This document shows, piece by piece, positions 46,806 through 58,253 of a DNA stretch of 64,000 nucleotides (position 1 is its first letter; each line of letters opens with the position of its first letter). The notes under the pieces were generated by a model. The model was not told the origin of the DNA. It was given only the letters and a program-made list of their open reading frames with translations, and made no database searches. Source of the DNA: Macrophomina tecta (Eukaryota; Ascomycota; Dothideomycetes; Botryosphaeriales; Botryosphaeriaceae); the NCBI GenBank assembly GCA_024180945.1, contig JAKSGN010000043.1, positions 1,426,001 to 1,490,000 of the forward strand, read 5' to 3'. Position numbers and translations under genes: made by a program.

Positions 46806-48637
46806 ATGGCAAAGACAACAGAGGAAAGCATCAGTCGTCTTGTGGACTGGTTCGTCCAGAATGGGGGCTTCGTGCATCCCGGTATTCAGTTCTGTCAAGA
46901 TTCAGCCGGAGGCATTGCAGCCTTTGCACGTGAGGATCTGTCTGATCTTTCCAACGGCGGACTGCACCTGTTGACCTGCCCCTTGAAACTCCAACTCTCT
47001 TACCGCCAAGCGCCTGAAGTGGTCCAAGGTCTATTGCCGAACAATGTGCTCTCCAACATCGCTCTCATCAAGGAACTGCTTCTGGGCGAAAAGTCGCTTT
47101 GGGCTCCCTACATCAACTGTTTGCCGAAAAGCGAGCAATTGAACACCCCTATCTACTTCGCTGAGGAGATGACACAGGAGGCCATCAATGGCAGGCGCAA
47201 TGACACCGCCTGGCTCCTTGGCACCAACCTCGATAAGTCGTGGCGGCCGCGGAAGGAGCAGTGGGAGGAAGAGTGGAAGAATGCTGTCTCTGTGTTGAAG
47301 AAGCAGGGCATCGCAACCGAAGGCTATACCTGGGACGCCTATGCGTGGGCTGCAACCATATTTACCTCAAGGTCGTTCATTTCTGACCCTGGCCTGAGCA
47401 AGGAAAGTTCCCAATATGCCGTCTTGATGCCGGTCATTGACCTGCTCAACCATCGTTTCCCTACAAAAGTTGCCTGGTTCTTCAACGAGGGTAATTTCCA
47501 ATTCATTACGGAAGAGCCTGTGCCGAAAGGCCACGAGATCTTCAACAACTACGGCGGGAAAGGGAATGAAGAGCGTATGTCACTCATCCATTGCTAGAAA
47601 CTGGACGAAACTGACCTCACAAGTCTTGAACGGCTATGGCTTCTGCATTCCCAACAATCACTGCGATGAGGTTGCGATTCGGTTCGGCCAGCTTCCTCCG
47701 CCCATCACCTCCACACTCGAAGAGATTCTGGGCGAATGGAACCCAGCGCAATCTCACTACATCAGGGGCCATGATCATTTCCTTGACTTGTACCCAATTT
47801 CATTACCAGACCACCCGGAGGCAAAGACATCGGGTATTCCGCCGACTATTTGGACAGTGATGGAAGTTCTCAAGAAATTCCAAGACTCACAGCAGGGTCA
47901 ACGCGCGCAATGGCGCAGCACTTTGTCTGCACGGTGCGACCTTCTCGAGATCTTGGCGACCAAATATGACAACATCGATCAGTACTGCGACTTCCTTCCG
48001 GAGAGCCCTAGAAACTTGAAACAGCAGTACGCCAAGATTTACCGGGAAAATCAGATGAGGATCTTGAAGGAGAACCACGGCGATGTGAAGAAGTTGGTTG
48101 AAAAGGCGAACTTCATTAGTCTCGATTACGCTGTGCAAGTTTTGAAGGGGGAGCAAGCAGAGGTCGATGGAAAAAGCTGGGAGAAGGCGCTCGAGATCAT
48201 CTTTAAAACCGACGATCTTGCGTCGATCCGTGAGCAGGGTGTAGAACGGGAGGTATGGATCTTATGGCTCTGCGCAGCATGGCTCTCTATATGTGAGTTC
48301 CCCCCTTTATGTCATCCTTGTTCTCTGGCTGATCCTCGCGCACGCACAAGTTGGCAATTATGGTGGCAAGTCGACTCGCATTTCCACATGGATCAACGAT
48401 CTACTGGAATCCCATCCCTACGACGAGACTTCCTCGGACTCCCACCTTCCAGTCGCTATTCGGCAGTTGCGTGCTCATGCAGAAGGGATATGGCAAGATG
48501 CTAAGTTTGGCGCCGGTCTGTATAATTGGGCGGGTAAGGTTGTGGACGCTGAGGCAAGAATGCTGGCATATCTGGATGAGGAGGCGAACAATGGCAAACT
48601 TCTAATTTGCATGAAGGAGGACAGGAGTTCATTCTGA
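46806..48637 (+). CDS. SET-domain protein lysine methyltransferase (RKM/SETD3-like)
   Basis: Three exons (46806-47574, 47624-48292, 48351-48637), 574 aa. The N-terminal half is a split SET domain: WFVQNGGFVHPGIQF, GIAAFAREDLSD, PVIDLLNHRFPTKVAWFF, and IFNNYGGKGNEELLNGYGF across intron 1, which carries the NH...Y motifs that bind SAM. The C-terminal half is a helical Rubis-subs-bind-like region (REVWILWLCAAWLSI and on). The family methylates non-histone lysines such as those of ribosomal or elongation proteins. The particular substrate cannot be read from sequence. Exon 3 starts after an AAG acceptor. Confidence 0.9.
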
Positions 48638-49321
48638 ATAAGATATCGGTGGCTTGTTGATCATGGGTCAATTTGCGGAGTGAGAGGTGAGAAATTAGAT
48701 AGATAGAGCGTGGAATCTCACGGACGAAATGGGAGGAACCTTTAACTACAGTCACTCTATGGGCAGCGTAAGCACCGATCCGAGCCTTCTTACTGCTGCT
48801 GAAACGATTGATGTATCGTTTGCGTTACGATATGTGAGCTCAGAGGCGATATGCGAATCTAGAATCCGCTCTGCTGGATTCATTGAAAGTCAATTGCTAC
48901 GCTGAATGCAGTGGAAAAGCTCGGAAAAATCCGGAGGGTAGGTTGATAGCAGTAGGGTTGGGAGGCGGGCTATCTGATAAGTGCTCAAAATGAAATAGGA
49001 TGGGAGAGTGTGTGCATGCAGTCAGAGGTCACTTGACGATAGCTAACTCGAACATCGGCATGCGCGAGGTGCTGAATAAGTGGTGTCGGCGGGCGAGAGT
49101 GGTGGGCAGCGAATGATGTGCGGGCGAATCAGATTACAAAACGGCCCTAGCGCATTTTCGCTGGAGCTTCCCGAGTTGACCTCGTCGATTCTTCCACCTC
49201 GCTCCGACGAGAGACCATCCCTCAGCCCGACGTCAACGCCCACCGTCCCACCGACACCTCAATCCGTCGCCCGCCGGCCCCCGCATCGCCCAAGACTCCG
49301 ATCCCCAACCCGCAATCCAAG
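48638..49321. other. Intergenic between SET gene and QCR6
   Basis: About 680 bp; no gene. The last ~200 bp are the QCR6 leader. Confidence 0.5.
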
Positions 49322-50085
49322 ATGGGCATCACCGACTTCTTCGCGGACCTGTACTCGTCCGTCGTCACCCAGGACGCCGTTGCCGAGGCGCCCAAGGCCG
49401 ACACTGGCGACGAGCACCAGAGTGGTAAGGACCATGGAATTGCTGGAACCGCGGAACAGCGAGGAGCCAGCGTGCGCGGTGGTGCCAGCACCACCACGCC
49501 CGCGACTGCCGTGTCCAAGGAGAGCCCTGAAGAAGCCGAGGTCAACAAAGCTGATGTGAAGAAACAAGGCGGCGAGAGCGACAAGGCCTCTGCCGCTGAC
49601 GAGGAGCAGCCCGAAGAGGAGCCCGAGGAGGAGGAAGAAGAAGAGGAGGAGGAGGAGGAGGAGGAGCCTGAAGACATCAAGCCCAAGCTCGAGGAGGGTG
49701 AGTGATATCCTCGTCCGCCGTCGCCGCCACCGCCGCCGCCGCAATTGGGGCACAATTGGCGGTCGCATCGCGCGAATATTGGTCCTTGAGCACATGGCTG
49801 ATCGTCTTTCCCCGCAGAGTGCGCCGAGTCCAAGGAATGCGCCCCGGCCAAGCACCACTACGACGAGTGCGTTGAGCGCGTCACCAAGCAGATTGACGAT
49901 AACGGCAAAGCCGACGAGGACTGCGTTGAGGAGTGTACGTCCACCAACACCCCGCTCAATTGGACAACCAATGGCTCTCCAATCGCCGGAGATGTTCTCC
50001 GCTGACAATTCCCGCAATAGTCTTCCACCTCGCCCACTGCGCCACGCAATGCGCCGCCCCCAAGCTCTTCGCTGCGCTCAAGTAA
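49322..50085 (+). CDS. QCR6: Cytochrome bc1 complex subunit 6 (acidic hinge protein)
   Basis: Three exons (49322-49697, 49818-49934, 50021-50085), 185 aa. It starts MGITDFFADLYSSVV. A long acidic tract (over ten consecutive Glu) precedes the conserved hinge domain with paired cysteines: ECAESKECAPAKHHYDECV, then DEDCVEE and FFHLAHCATQCAAPKLFAALK. The subunit sits on the intermembrane side of complex III near cytochrome c1 and aids electron transfer to cytochrome c. The protein is longer than yeast Qcr6 (147). A GTAAGG at about 49425 could open another intron in exon 1 that would trim part of the non-conserved region, so that stretch is uncertain. Confidence 0.9.
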
Positions 50086-50754
50086 ACCGCCAACGAGTGT
50101 GACAATAACCCCATCCGACCATCCGACACCCGCAACACGGTTTCGAATAGAGAGGATGGCTCCGATACTGTAGTAGATCGATCCCGACAATTTCTTTTGC
50201 ACGACTTATGCCCCAGAGACGATCACAAGAGCCACTCCTCCGTATTTGTACAGCCTATTTAACCCTCCGTAACACCCTCGACATGTACTATGATCCTAGA
50301 CTTATTCCTTTTTCCCCGACAGCAATCAAAAAAGAGCTGTAGCTGCATATGATTTGGTGCGCGGGTGCATGTGTATGTCTTGTTGGTTGAGATGATCCTA
50401 GGAGTGTCAAATGCAACGAATGCCACGATTTTGATATGTATTCTGACAGAAGAATATTTCCCGTCAGACATGTTTTTAGGGCAGCCATTCTGAAGTGAAT
50501 GATATCAATATACGCCATCACCTCCCTCGGGAAGATTTGTTCGAGATAATCTATTGCGGCACCTTTCTCAACAACGATGTAAGACAGAGACATTATCAAG
50601 CATTGATGATGCACTGATTATCCGCAGAGCGACAGACGTTTTCTTATTTACATTTCACTATCAGCTCGTTCTCAGGTATCCAGTCATACAGCCAGCCATC
50701 GCAACAAAACGAGAAACCTCTCAGCCAGTCAGTCCATCAAAACTCCGCCAATAG
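50086..50754. other. Convergent intergenic region QCR6 / MFS
   Basis: About 670 bp; 3' UTRs, no gene seen. Confidence 0.5.
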
Positions 50755-52744
50755 TCAAGCACCCGCACCATCCTCCCCTGCCCTCTCCCCTCCACCGCCC
50801 CCAACAACCCCCGACGCCGCTCCCTCCACATCCTCCGCCTCCATCCTCCCTTTCCGATGCCCGGCTCCCAGCCCCAACCTCCTCACGCCCAGCAGCAGCG
50901 GCGCCGGCAGCACCGCCACGGCCACCACCGCCTGGAAGATCAGCGCCCGCCACATGCTCCCGGGCGGCTTCCAGCCCTCGCTGTGCTTGCCGATCTCCTG
51001 GCACTGCGCGGTCGAGGCGCAGCCGGGCTCCTTCAGCGCGTTCATGACGACGATGAAGACGGCGCCGAGCAGCTGGCCGGAGGACCAGCACAGCACGGAG
51101 CCCGCTTCGGGCGAGGCGGGCCAGGTCGCTTCGACGAGGTACTCGAGCGCGACGGGGACGAGGGCGAAGGAGGAGGCGCCGAGCAGGGCGGAGATGGCGT
51201 AGGGGGCGCCGAGGGAGCGGGTGGGCGGGGCGAAGATGAACTGGGCGGGGATGTCATTAGTTTTCTTTTCTTCTCTTTTTTTCTCCCCCATTTTCAACTT
51301 GGGGAATGGTCTGCCTTTCTTTGCATAGGGGGTAGCTTACGGCTAGATAGCATATCCCGATGACGGGGCAGAGGAGCCTGATGGTGTGCAGATAGGGCTT
51401 GGGGTGGCGGCGGTCGAGGATGGGGGACAGGATGGCGGAAGCAGCCAGGCCGACGAAGATGAGCAAGGCGCCGCAGATTCCGGCGTCGGTTTCGGTGAAG
51501 CCGTAGGGGTAGAGGATTTGGTTGAGAAGGGTAGAGAAGGCGTTGAAGAAGCCGACGTAGACGCCGAAGGGGATGAGGATGAGCCAGAAGGAGGGGTTGA
51601 TGAGGAGGGAGCGGATGCTGGTGCGGAGGGGGGTGGGTTTGGGAGAGGAGGAGGCCGAGGGAGGTGTTGGTGGGCGGGCGGGGATGAAGAAGGAGGGGAG
51701 GGAGGCGATTGTGGACTGTGGAGGCGGTGGTTGTGAGTTAGTGGTTTGTTGACCGGAAGCGTTCGGGGCGTGGACGTACGATGATGGCCGTGTATAGAAC
51801 CATGTTCGGCACTTCGCTGGGCTTAGTCGCCCAAAAGGGGTCTATCAATTGGCCAAGGGCGCCGCCGAATGGGTTGGCGAGAGAAGCTAATGCTGTCGCA
51901 GAGATGCGGCCGCGCTCAGTGAACCAGAGATCGCTGTAGCGGGTTGGTGCTGCGAGCACGAATGGCTGAGCGAGCCCGATCAGGATCTGGCCAAACATGA
52001 CGACGCCGAAGTAGCCGTGTGCGCCTGCTCGTGTTCCGGCATAGCGCACCCAGTTTCCGATGAGGGTGAGGATGCTGGCGGTGATAATTGCAGGCTTGGG
52101 TCCGCGGTGGAGAGTGAGGATTACGGCGCTGGAGTGGTGTGAGCAGAGGGGTTGGTTGAGATGGCACTCAAAGCATTGCAACAGCGACAATGGCTCGCGT
52201 GACGCGTACGAGAGCGGAGCACTTAATTGGAGGCGAAGTTGGGCAATACCGCTGCATGCGCGCCGGAACGAGCGCACTGATTCAAAACGTGGTTGTGCTC
52301 GCTGCCGCAATACTATTGGTAGGGGGAAAGGGAGACATACGGACTAATGACAACAAAGGCGAACAGAAAAGCGGTGCTTAGCCAGTTGATAGTAGACTCG
52401 GAAACGCGGAAGTATTGGGCAGAATCGGACGAGACAGCAGCAAAGGTCAACCACTGGGTGAACTGGTCAGTATCCGGGTGGAGGTCAAGGTGAGAGTAGA
52501 CACCCACATCCCAACTGATAATGACGTTCAGCAAGACGAGCTGCAGCAGGCCAAACCAGCGCCGCTTGTACACACGGTAATGCCCCGGGGCGTGCCTTGC
52601 AGCATGGCCTCCGTCCTGGACATGATGCGCCTCTGCGGGGATGCTGTCTCCGTCCCTCGAGCCGTCTCGGCCATGGCCCAGGACCTCGTGGGCGTTGGAC
52701 ATCTTCTCTCCGGCGCGGTGGTGTTGCGAGGGAACGGCATCCAT
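50755..52744 (-). CDS. MFS transporter, FLVCR-like
   Basis: Four exons (52744-52341, 52128-51780, 51715-51341, 51240-50755), 537 aa with about 12 hydrophobic segments. The first helix follows [20 protein letters not shown], the start typical of the FLVCR group. The rest includes [72 protein letters not shown] and the cytoplasmic [13 protein letters not shown] loop. The animal FLVCR proteins move heme, choline or ethanolamine. The fungal branch is largely uncharacterised, so I give only the family. The Gly-rich C-terminal tail is low complexity. An antisense ORF over exon 1 is not real. Confidence 0.88.
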
Positions 52745-53384
52745 CTCAGCGAGACCCGCAGTTCGTCATCACTCAGCGCAGATCAGCGAGCAGCAGTTGG
52801 GAGTGGCACAGCGGCGGTAAATGGGAAGAGGGTGGAAGTCACAAGTCAAAGGGCAAACAAACCACGGGTGCCGAGGCCAGGGCGCACGCTTACGCCTGCT
52901 TGTCATGCGGGTAGGACAAGGGCCCGGCAGCATTCTGGGGGAGATTGGGTCGAAGGTTGTTGCGCCACCAATGGAGGGCTGCGACGCTGGGTGCCACACC
53001 CCAATCCTGTGCCAAGCTGCGCACGCGAGCCGGCCTGCCTGCCTCGGAGGGGCAAGCTGTTGATAGCACCCTGGCCATTCTGCCGTCTGCGACCAGGCTG
53101 GGCGGCAGGAAGGATGGGGTTGGGGGCGCTGATTCGGCGGAGCAGCTCATCGCCGCCTGTTGTGGCTCGCCAGCCGTCGCTTATCCAGACCTCTGCACAC
53201 CCGACCGCGCGCGGAGTAGGGGCCCGCCCATCCTCCCAGCCGGTGGCTTGCGCACGTATCGCGTGCCGGCGAGTCTGGACACTGCTACTGCTCTTGCTGG
53301 TGTCAAAGGCAAAAGAAAGCACCCGTCCATGTCGGCGCATGTCGAACTACCTCCGCGCGTCCCCGGCACGACCCGGCAACCCGC
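52745..53384. other. Intergenic upstream of the MFS gene
   Basis: 640 bp, GC-rich; contains the MFS promoter and the 3' flank of the Cys-rich gene. The long plus-strand ORF here is not supported. Confidence 0.5.
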
Positions 53385-53860
53385 TCAGAGCGCGGCGTGC
53401 CCCACCCGCGCCTGCATCCAAAACCACAAAATTCCTGAGAAAGAACCGAGAGTCGTTACTGTCACCACCACCACCTCCTCCTCCTCCTCCGTCTCGTCGC
53501 TCGCGCATATGTCCACGCATGATCCAAATGATCCCGGATACTTCAGGCTGCTCGACAGGCGGCCGCCGACCCTCTCGACGTCGCACTCGATTACGAAGAC
53601 GGAGCAGTCGCTCGCCTCGTAGCATGCGTCGTTCGCCACCGAGCATGAGAGGTCGCAGTTGGCCCCGCCGCAGGCCCCTGAGGCCAGGCTGGCCAAGGGT
53701 CTCCGTCCCAGGTGCTTGTCGGTCCGAACATCTGGCGTATATTGTTAGTGCACATTGAAAGGCGTTTGATACAGGGTAGACATACAATGGTGCCTGTGGT
53801 CGAGGTATTTGCCTGCGCCACGAGACTAGCGCCTGTCAAGAGGGTCACGACGGCGAGCAT
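53385..53860 (-). CDS. Small secreted cysteine-rich peptide (effector-like)
   Basis: The best model is two exons (53860-53786 and 53714-53385), 134 aa. The signal peptide is MLAVVTLLTGASLVAQA. The mature part has eight cysteines in about 60 residues (GACGGANCDLSC, DACYEASDC, VIECDVE, SCVDICASDE), pointing to a disulfide-stabilised fold. The acceptor used is an AAG at 53715; the more usual CAG at about 53732 would put the Cys-rich frame out of phase. The C-terminal 35 residues come from a GAG/GTG microsatellite and may instead be intron or 3' UTR, so the end is uncertain. No family recognised. Size, secretion and Cys content are those of fungal effectors or surface peptides. Confidence 0.6.
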
Positions 53861-55613
53861 GGCTTTGAGGTAGGTGGAAGATATTTTGACTGAGTGCAGG
53901 AAATATTTATCAGGAAAGATACCTTCTTGAGCCTTTGCTGGACGCCGAGCAAGCATGCCATTCTACCCAGCTCTATATCCGGTTCATCTGCTCTCTTCTC
54001 CATGGACTCGCTGTATCCCGCCTGCGTGTCACCCCATGGCAAGACCATCAAACTTGGTCGGTATTCCTGCACAAAGGACAAGCGCAAGGGACCGTACCTG
54101 GTATATTCCACGCGAATATACAGCAGTCACGCTACTAGCTGTCTTTGATGAACATTGGGGCAAGCGATTGCTAGAGGATGATACAAACAAGGAGATATCT
54201 GTTCTCAGCGACCTGGAGCTCCGGCTTCCGGGCGGCGAAGCAGGTGTCTGTACATGCACAAGGGTCCCGCATATTTGTATCTAGCGTATAACGTTCCGAG
54301 ACATGCATTGCCGGGACATACGTCGAAAGGGTAGGATAACTTTTCTCTTCTTCTCTTACCGGTCTCAAATATACCCGTGGGTTGTCATTTTGTACTATTG
54401 GCTTTCCACATTTTGAAGAAGACCAAGATCGATGCTTGCACCGACCTCTTATAATCCTGCTGCGTTCTTCTTTGCTCCGCAGACGCTGCAGGTTCGCTTG
54501 GGGACGACATATAGTACTGCATCCAGTTGCCATATCAAATTGAGTTTTGTACACCCGCCTGCCATGCAGTTTCCCGTTCGATTATCCCGCAGTGAATTTC
54601 CTGCCATCATGAGTTCACCAGTACCACAGCCTCTTCTTGCATGATATATCCTTTCGATCGGAGGCTTACAGCTGACAGCAGGAGTCTGTGTCGTTTCAGG
54701 CAGGGAAAATGACGAACAGTGGCATGTATCGATTACCTACGATTGTCCTGCTTCGGTAGAGCTGCCTTCCACCGTCCAGGCGAGAGTAAGACCAATGGAC
54801 CTCTGCAGGTGGTCATGTCGCTTGACCTTCGATCAAAAAGTCTTCGCAATAGGCACAATTCATCAATTACTTTACAGCAGGCCCGATCAACATCTATGCC
54901 AAGGGCGTAGCAAACGCGACGGGCCAGCAATCATCTGGCACCCTAATCTCGGTAATCCTAAGGACTTCCATAATGTTACTCAGGAAAGAGGGGATATCGC
55001 GCCGCTACGGATCACTGTCAGATTGGCGCCCGAATACTGGTATCACAATCAGGGCCCAGTAACATCCTGAAGCTGTTTCCAAAGCACTTCCGCTTGCTAT
55101 CGAATCGTTCCATCCCAAACCCCAACATCCTTGTCGACCCATGTCCGAAATATCCTGATTTCTGTCTCTCTTGTTGAAATTGGTGGCTAGGCCCAGTTTT
55201 TGATGACTGCGGAGTTCGAATGCCCTTCCCACATTCCTATTCCGCAGTAGGGCTTACATGCTGCTCAACCCCCCACATCTCCGTAGCGCGTACTGCCTCA
55301 TCGGAGACGTGCGGTCAAGCGAGTAAAGGTATTGAACCCTTTGATACTTCGGGCTTTCCCATGCGGCGTTGAGCCCGAAATCAGGCAAATCTATTATCGA
55401 AGCCTTCATTGGCGGGCCGGCGTTCGGTATTGGACAAGAAGGATTCCGGGACTCCGCACTTTGAAGTCTTCATAGTCGACATTCCATTATTTCTTGCTGG
55501 ATATAAGATTGCTGCCAAGCTGGGCAAAAGACTCCAGTTTATATCCTCAAGCTCGCATTGCTCATTCCCAACGCTACCCACCTTGCCCATCACAGCCTTC
55601 CTCACTTGTCATC
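53861..55613. other. Long intergenic region (1.75 kb)
   Basis: The largest spacer in the window. It has several 60-90-codon ORFs on both strands, including 54795-55070 (+). None has a domain I recognise. An old decayed gene or lineage-specific exons cannot be excluded. Confidence 0.4.
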
Positions 55614-57186
55614 ATGGTTATCAAATTGACCGCTACCATGTCACATTCCTCGGATGATGGCCAACAGACAGCCTCTCGCCACCACCATGGCAACATTTTC
55701 CCCGTCCCCAACCCCACGCAATCCTACTGGCGCACCCCACCCCACCCACTCGACTCCCTCCGCTCTACGACTTCTCTCCCTGCCACCTGCGACATCGTCA
55801 TCATCGGCGCCGGTAGGTCCAGAGCTTCCTGTCTATGCCGTATCGGAAGAACACCACCATGATGGAAGGAAGAATCTGACATATCGACCCTCCCAGGCCT
55901 CGCCGGCGTATCCGCCCTCTACCACCTCCTCCACACCGCCAGCCAAAACCCCTCCATCCTCCTCCTCGACGCCCGCCAAGCATGCTCCGGCGCCACCGGC
56001 CGCAACGGCGGCCACGTCAAGACGAAATTCCGCACGCTCCTCTCCATCTCCGCGCGCTTCGGCTCCGCCGCCGCGTCCGCCTTCGCGTCCTTCGTCGCCG
56101 CGCAGACCGCCGCGCTCAAGCACGTCGTCGAGCAGGAGGACGGGCTCGCCGCCGAATGCGAGTTCGAGCTGCGCCGCACGTACGACGTGTTCACGCAGGA
56201 GGAGGACGCGCAGTGGGCCGAGGACGAGTGGCGGAGGGTGCTCGAGCGCGGGGACGCCTGGGCCCGGGACATGGACTTCGTGGCGCCCGCGTGGGCGGAG
56301 CGGGTGACGGGGGTGAGGGGCGCCAGGGCCGCCGTGAGCGGGCCGGCGTGCTCGTTCTGGCCGTACCGGCTCGTGATGGGGCTGTTGGGGCGCGTGGTCG
56401 CGAGGTGGGGGCCCGAGAGGGTGAATGTGCAGATGGAGACGCCGGTGGCGCGGGTCGAGCGGGCCGGAGAGGATGGCTGGTGCGCGGTCCGCACCGCGAG
56501 GGGCGTGGTCAGGGCACGGAAGGTGGTCTTCGCGACGAATGCGTACACGGCGGGCCTGGTGGGCAGGTATCACGGCGTTATCACGCCGTATAAGGGGACG
56601 GCGGCGCATTTGGCGGCACCGGAGGGGCGCGAGCCGGTGTTCCCGCACTTGAGCCATACGTACAATTTGGAGTTTGGGATTGATCGGCTGGAGAGGGTGG
56701 ACTATTTGAATCCGAGGCTGGACGGGGGAATCGTGGTGGGCGGGGGGAAGTGGTTGTATGAGGAGCAGAGAGAGCTGTGGGACAATACTGTGGATGATGC
56801 TACTCTGATTAAGCCGGTCATGGACGCGAAGTACTTCGAGGGGTACATGCAAAGGAACTTCAGAGGATGGGAGGACAGTGGGACGGAAGCTGAGCGGGTT
56901 TGGACTGGCAGTAAGTCTCTCGGCCCTTGGTCCTGAGCATTGAGGTGCTGACGACTCCACAGTCCAAGGAAGAACTCCGGATGGAATGCCGCATGTCGGA
57001 AAAGTACCCGGCGAGCAGAACCAATGGATACTTGCGGGGTTTAATGGGGGCGGCAATGCGCTCATATTCCTGTCGGCGAAGGGTGTAGCACGTATGGTGT
57101 TGGACGACATACCTTTCGAGGAGACAGACACAGGCATTCCGGCGATGTTCAAGACTACAGAAAAGAGATTGGCCGAACATTCATGA
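55614..57186 (+). CDS. FAD-dependent oxidoreductase, DAO family
   Basis: Three exons (55614-55812, 55897-56910, 56963-57186), 478 aa, or 470 if the second in-frame ATG at 55638 is used. The first splice completes the dinucleotide-binding motif DIVIIGAGLAGVSALYHLL. The FAD-binding GATGRNGGHVKTKF segment follows, typical of gamma-glutamylputrescine oxidase/DAO-like flavoproteins in fungi, then VVFATNAYT, ITPYKGTA and DGGIVVGGG. The last exon ends the FAD domain with GRTPDGMPHVGKVP and LAGFNGGGNALIFLSAKGVA. It probably oxidises an amine or amino acid, releasing H2O2. The substrate is unknown and there is no clear signal peptide or PTS1. Confidence 0.9.
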
Positions 57187-58253
57187 TCTTAGAGGACGGC
57201 GTTTGGACGTTCGCCTCGAGCTTTATTCACATGCAGGAGTGGAGGTTGAGAGGTCCAATGTGATTTCTCTCATGATTTCCGTGCAATTCATATCCCTTGC
57301 CATGTCTCGAGTTGCTTACGCTCTTTTTTTTTTTTTTTTTTTTTTTTTTGGGTGATGTGGACCGTGTATTATAGTGGAACACCCTGAAACGTAAGTCCTA
57401 TTCTGGGCTCTTTGTCGGGCCTTGCACCCAGCTGCGTCTATCTGTCACAGAGGAACTCATAGGGAGGAAGTCTCGACAGCACGCTCCGTTAACTGCTTGT
57501 ACATCTTGTCAGTAACTATTCAACTGATAATAGAACGTCTGCGAGCTGGTTGCGATGGCTTTCGCCAATAGTCGTGATATGGCTTTGTCGGGCCGTACCG
57601 TGCAGGAAGCTTATACGATCTAAGACGAGTAATAGCGACATTGGACTCAAACTGCGGGGAAGCCGCTCTCTGGCGGTAAGCCGAGACATCCGTACCGATA
57701 GCTCAAAGAGTAGTAAAGGCTTGTTTCAGCGTGTGGTATATCCAGCAGAAGGCGGAGAGTTTTTGGCCCGAACGACGCCGGATGCCGTCGGAGGACAAAG
57801 GGCTGCGCCTCAATGATCAAATAGCACAGCGAATCAGTTGGACAGCCACCAAATTCTATTCTGTAGCAGCCTGGTGTCTGGCGCGGCTTTGCTGTGAAAC
57901 GGCAATGACCTGCGGCATGCACAGACGCAATAACAACAGCCTTTCTTGGCCGGGCTTCTTGATTATCACATGGATCTTTTCAGCCAGTCGGATGCCGATG
58001 TATGAGAATCCGCAACCACAACACGAACTCAGTCCTTGGCGACCATGCGCAGCTTGTTTGGAGCCATGCAGATTGCTTACATTCTAATTATGCTCGAGCC
58101 AAGACAAGTCTCTGCCAGTGGTTCATTTAAATGTCACCTTTTCCCTCCAACTGATGGGGAACTTTTTCAAATCGCACACCCCGCACCAACAGCATTAAAC
58201 AGGCCGACACTCCATTGCTCAGCACTGAGCAAGTGGCCCACGACGAAGATACC
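57187..58253. other. Intergenic with long T tract
   Basis: Over 1 kb; contains T26 at 57324-57349 shortly after the DAO gene. No gene recognised in the rest. Confidence 0.5.
57324..57349. repeat. T26 homopolymer
   Basis: Run of 26 T about 140 bp after the DAO stop. It could be a polymorphic mononucleotide repeat or mark a retroposed poly(A) in reverse; no element is recognisable beside it. Confidence 0.85.

Noticed and set aside
52415..53758. 447-codon plus-strand ORF
   Set aside because: Antisense to MFS exon 1 and to the Cys-rich peptide; the translation is Arg/Pro/Ser noise.
55833..57152. 439-codon minus-strand ORF
   Set aside because: Shadow of the DAO gene on the opposite strand, whose FAD motifs are unambiguous.
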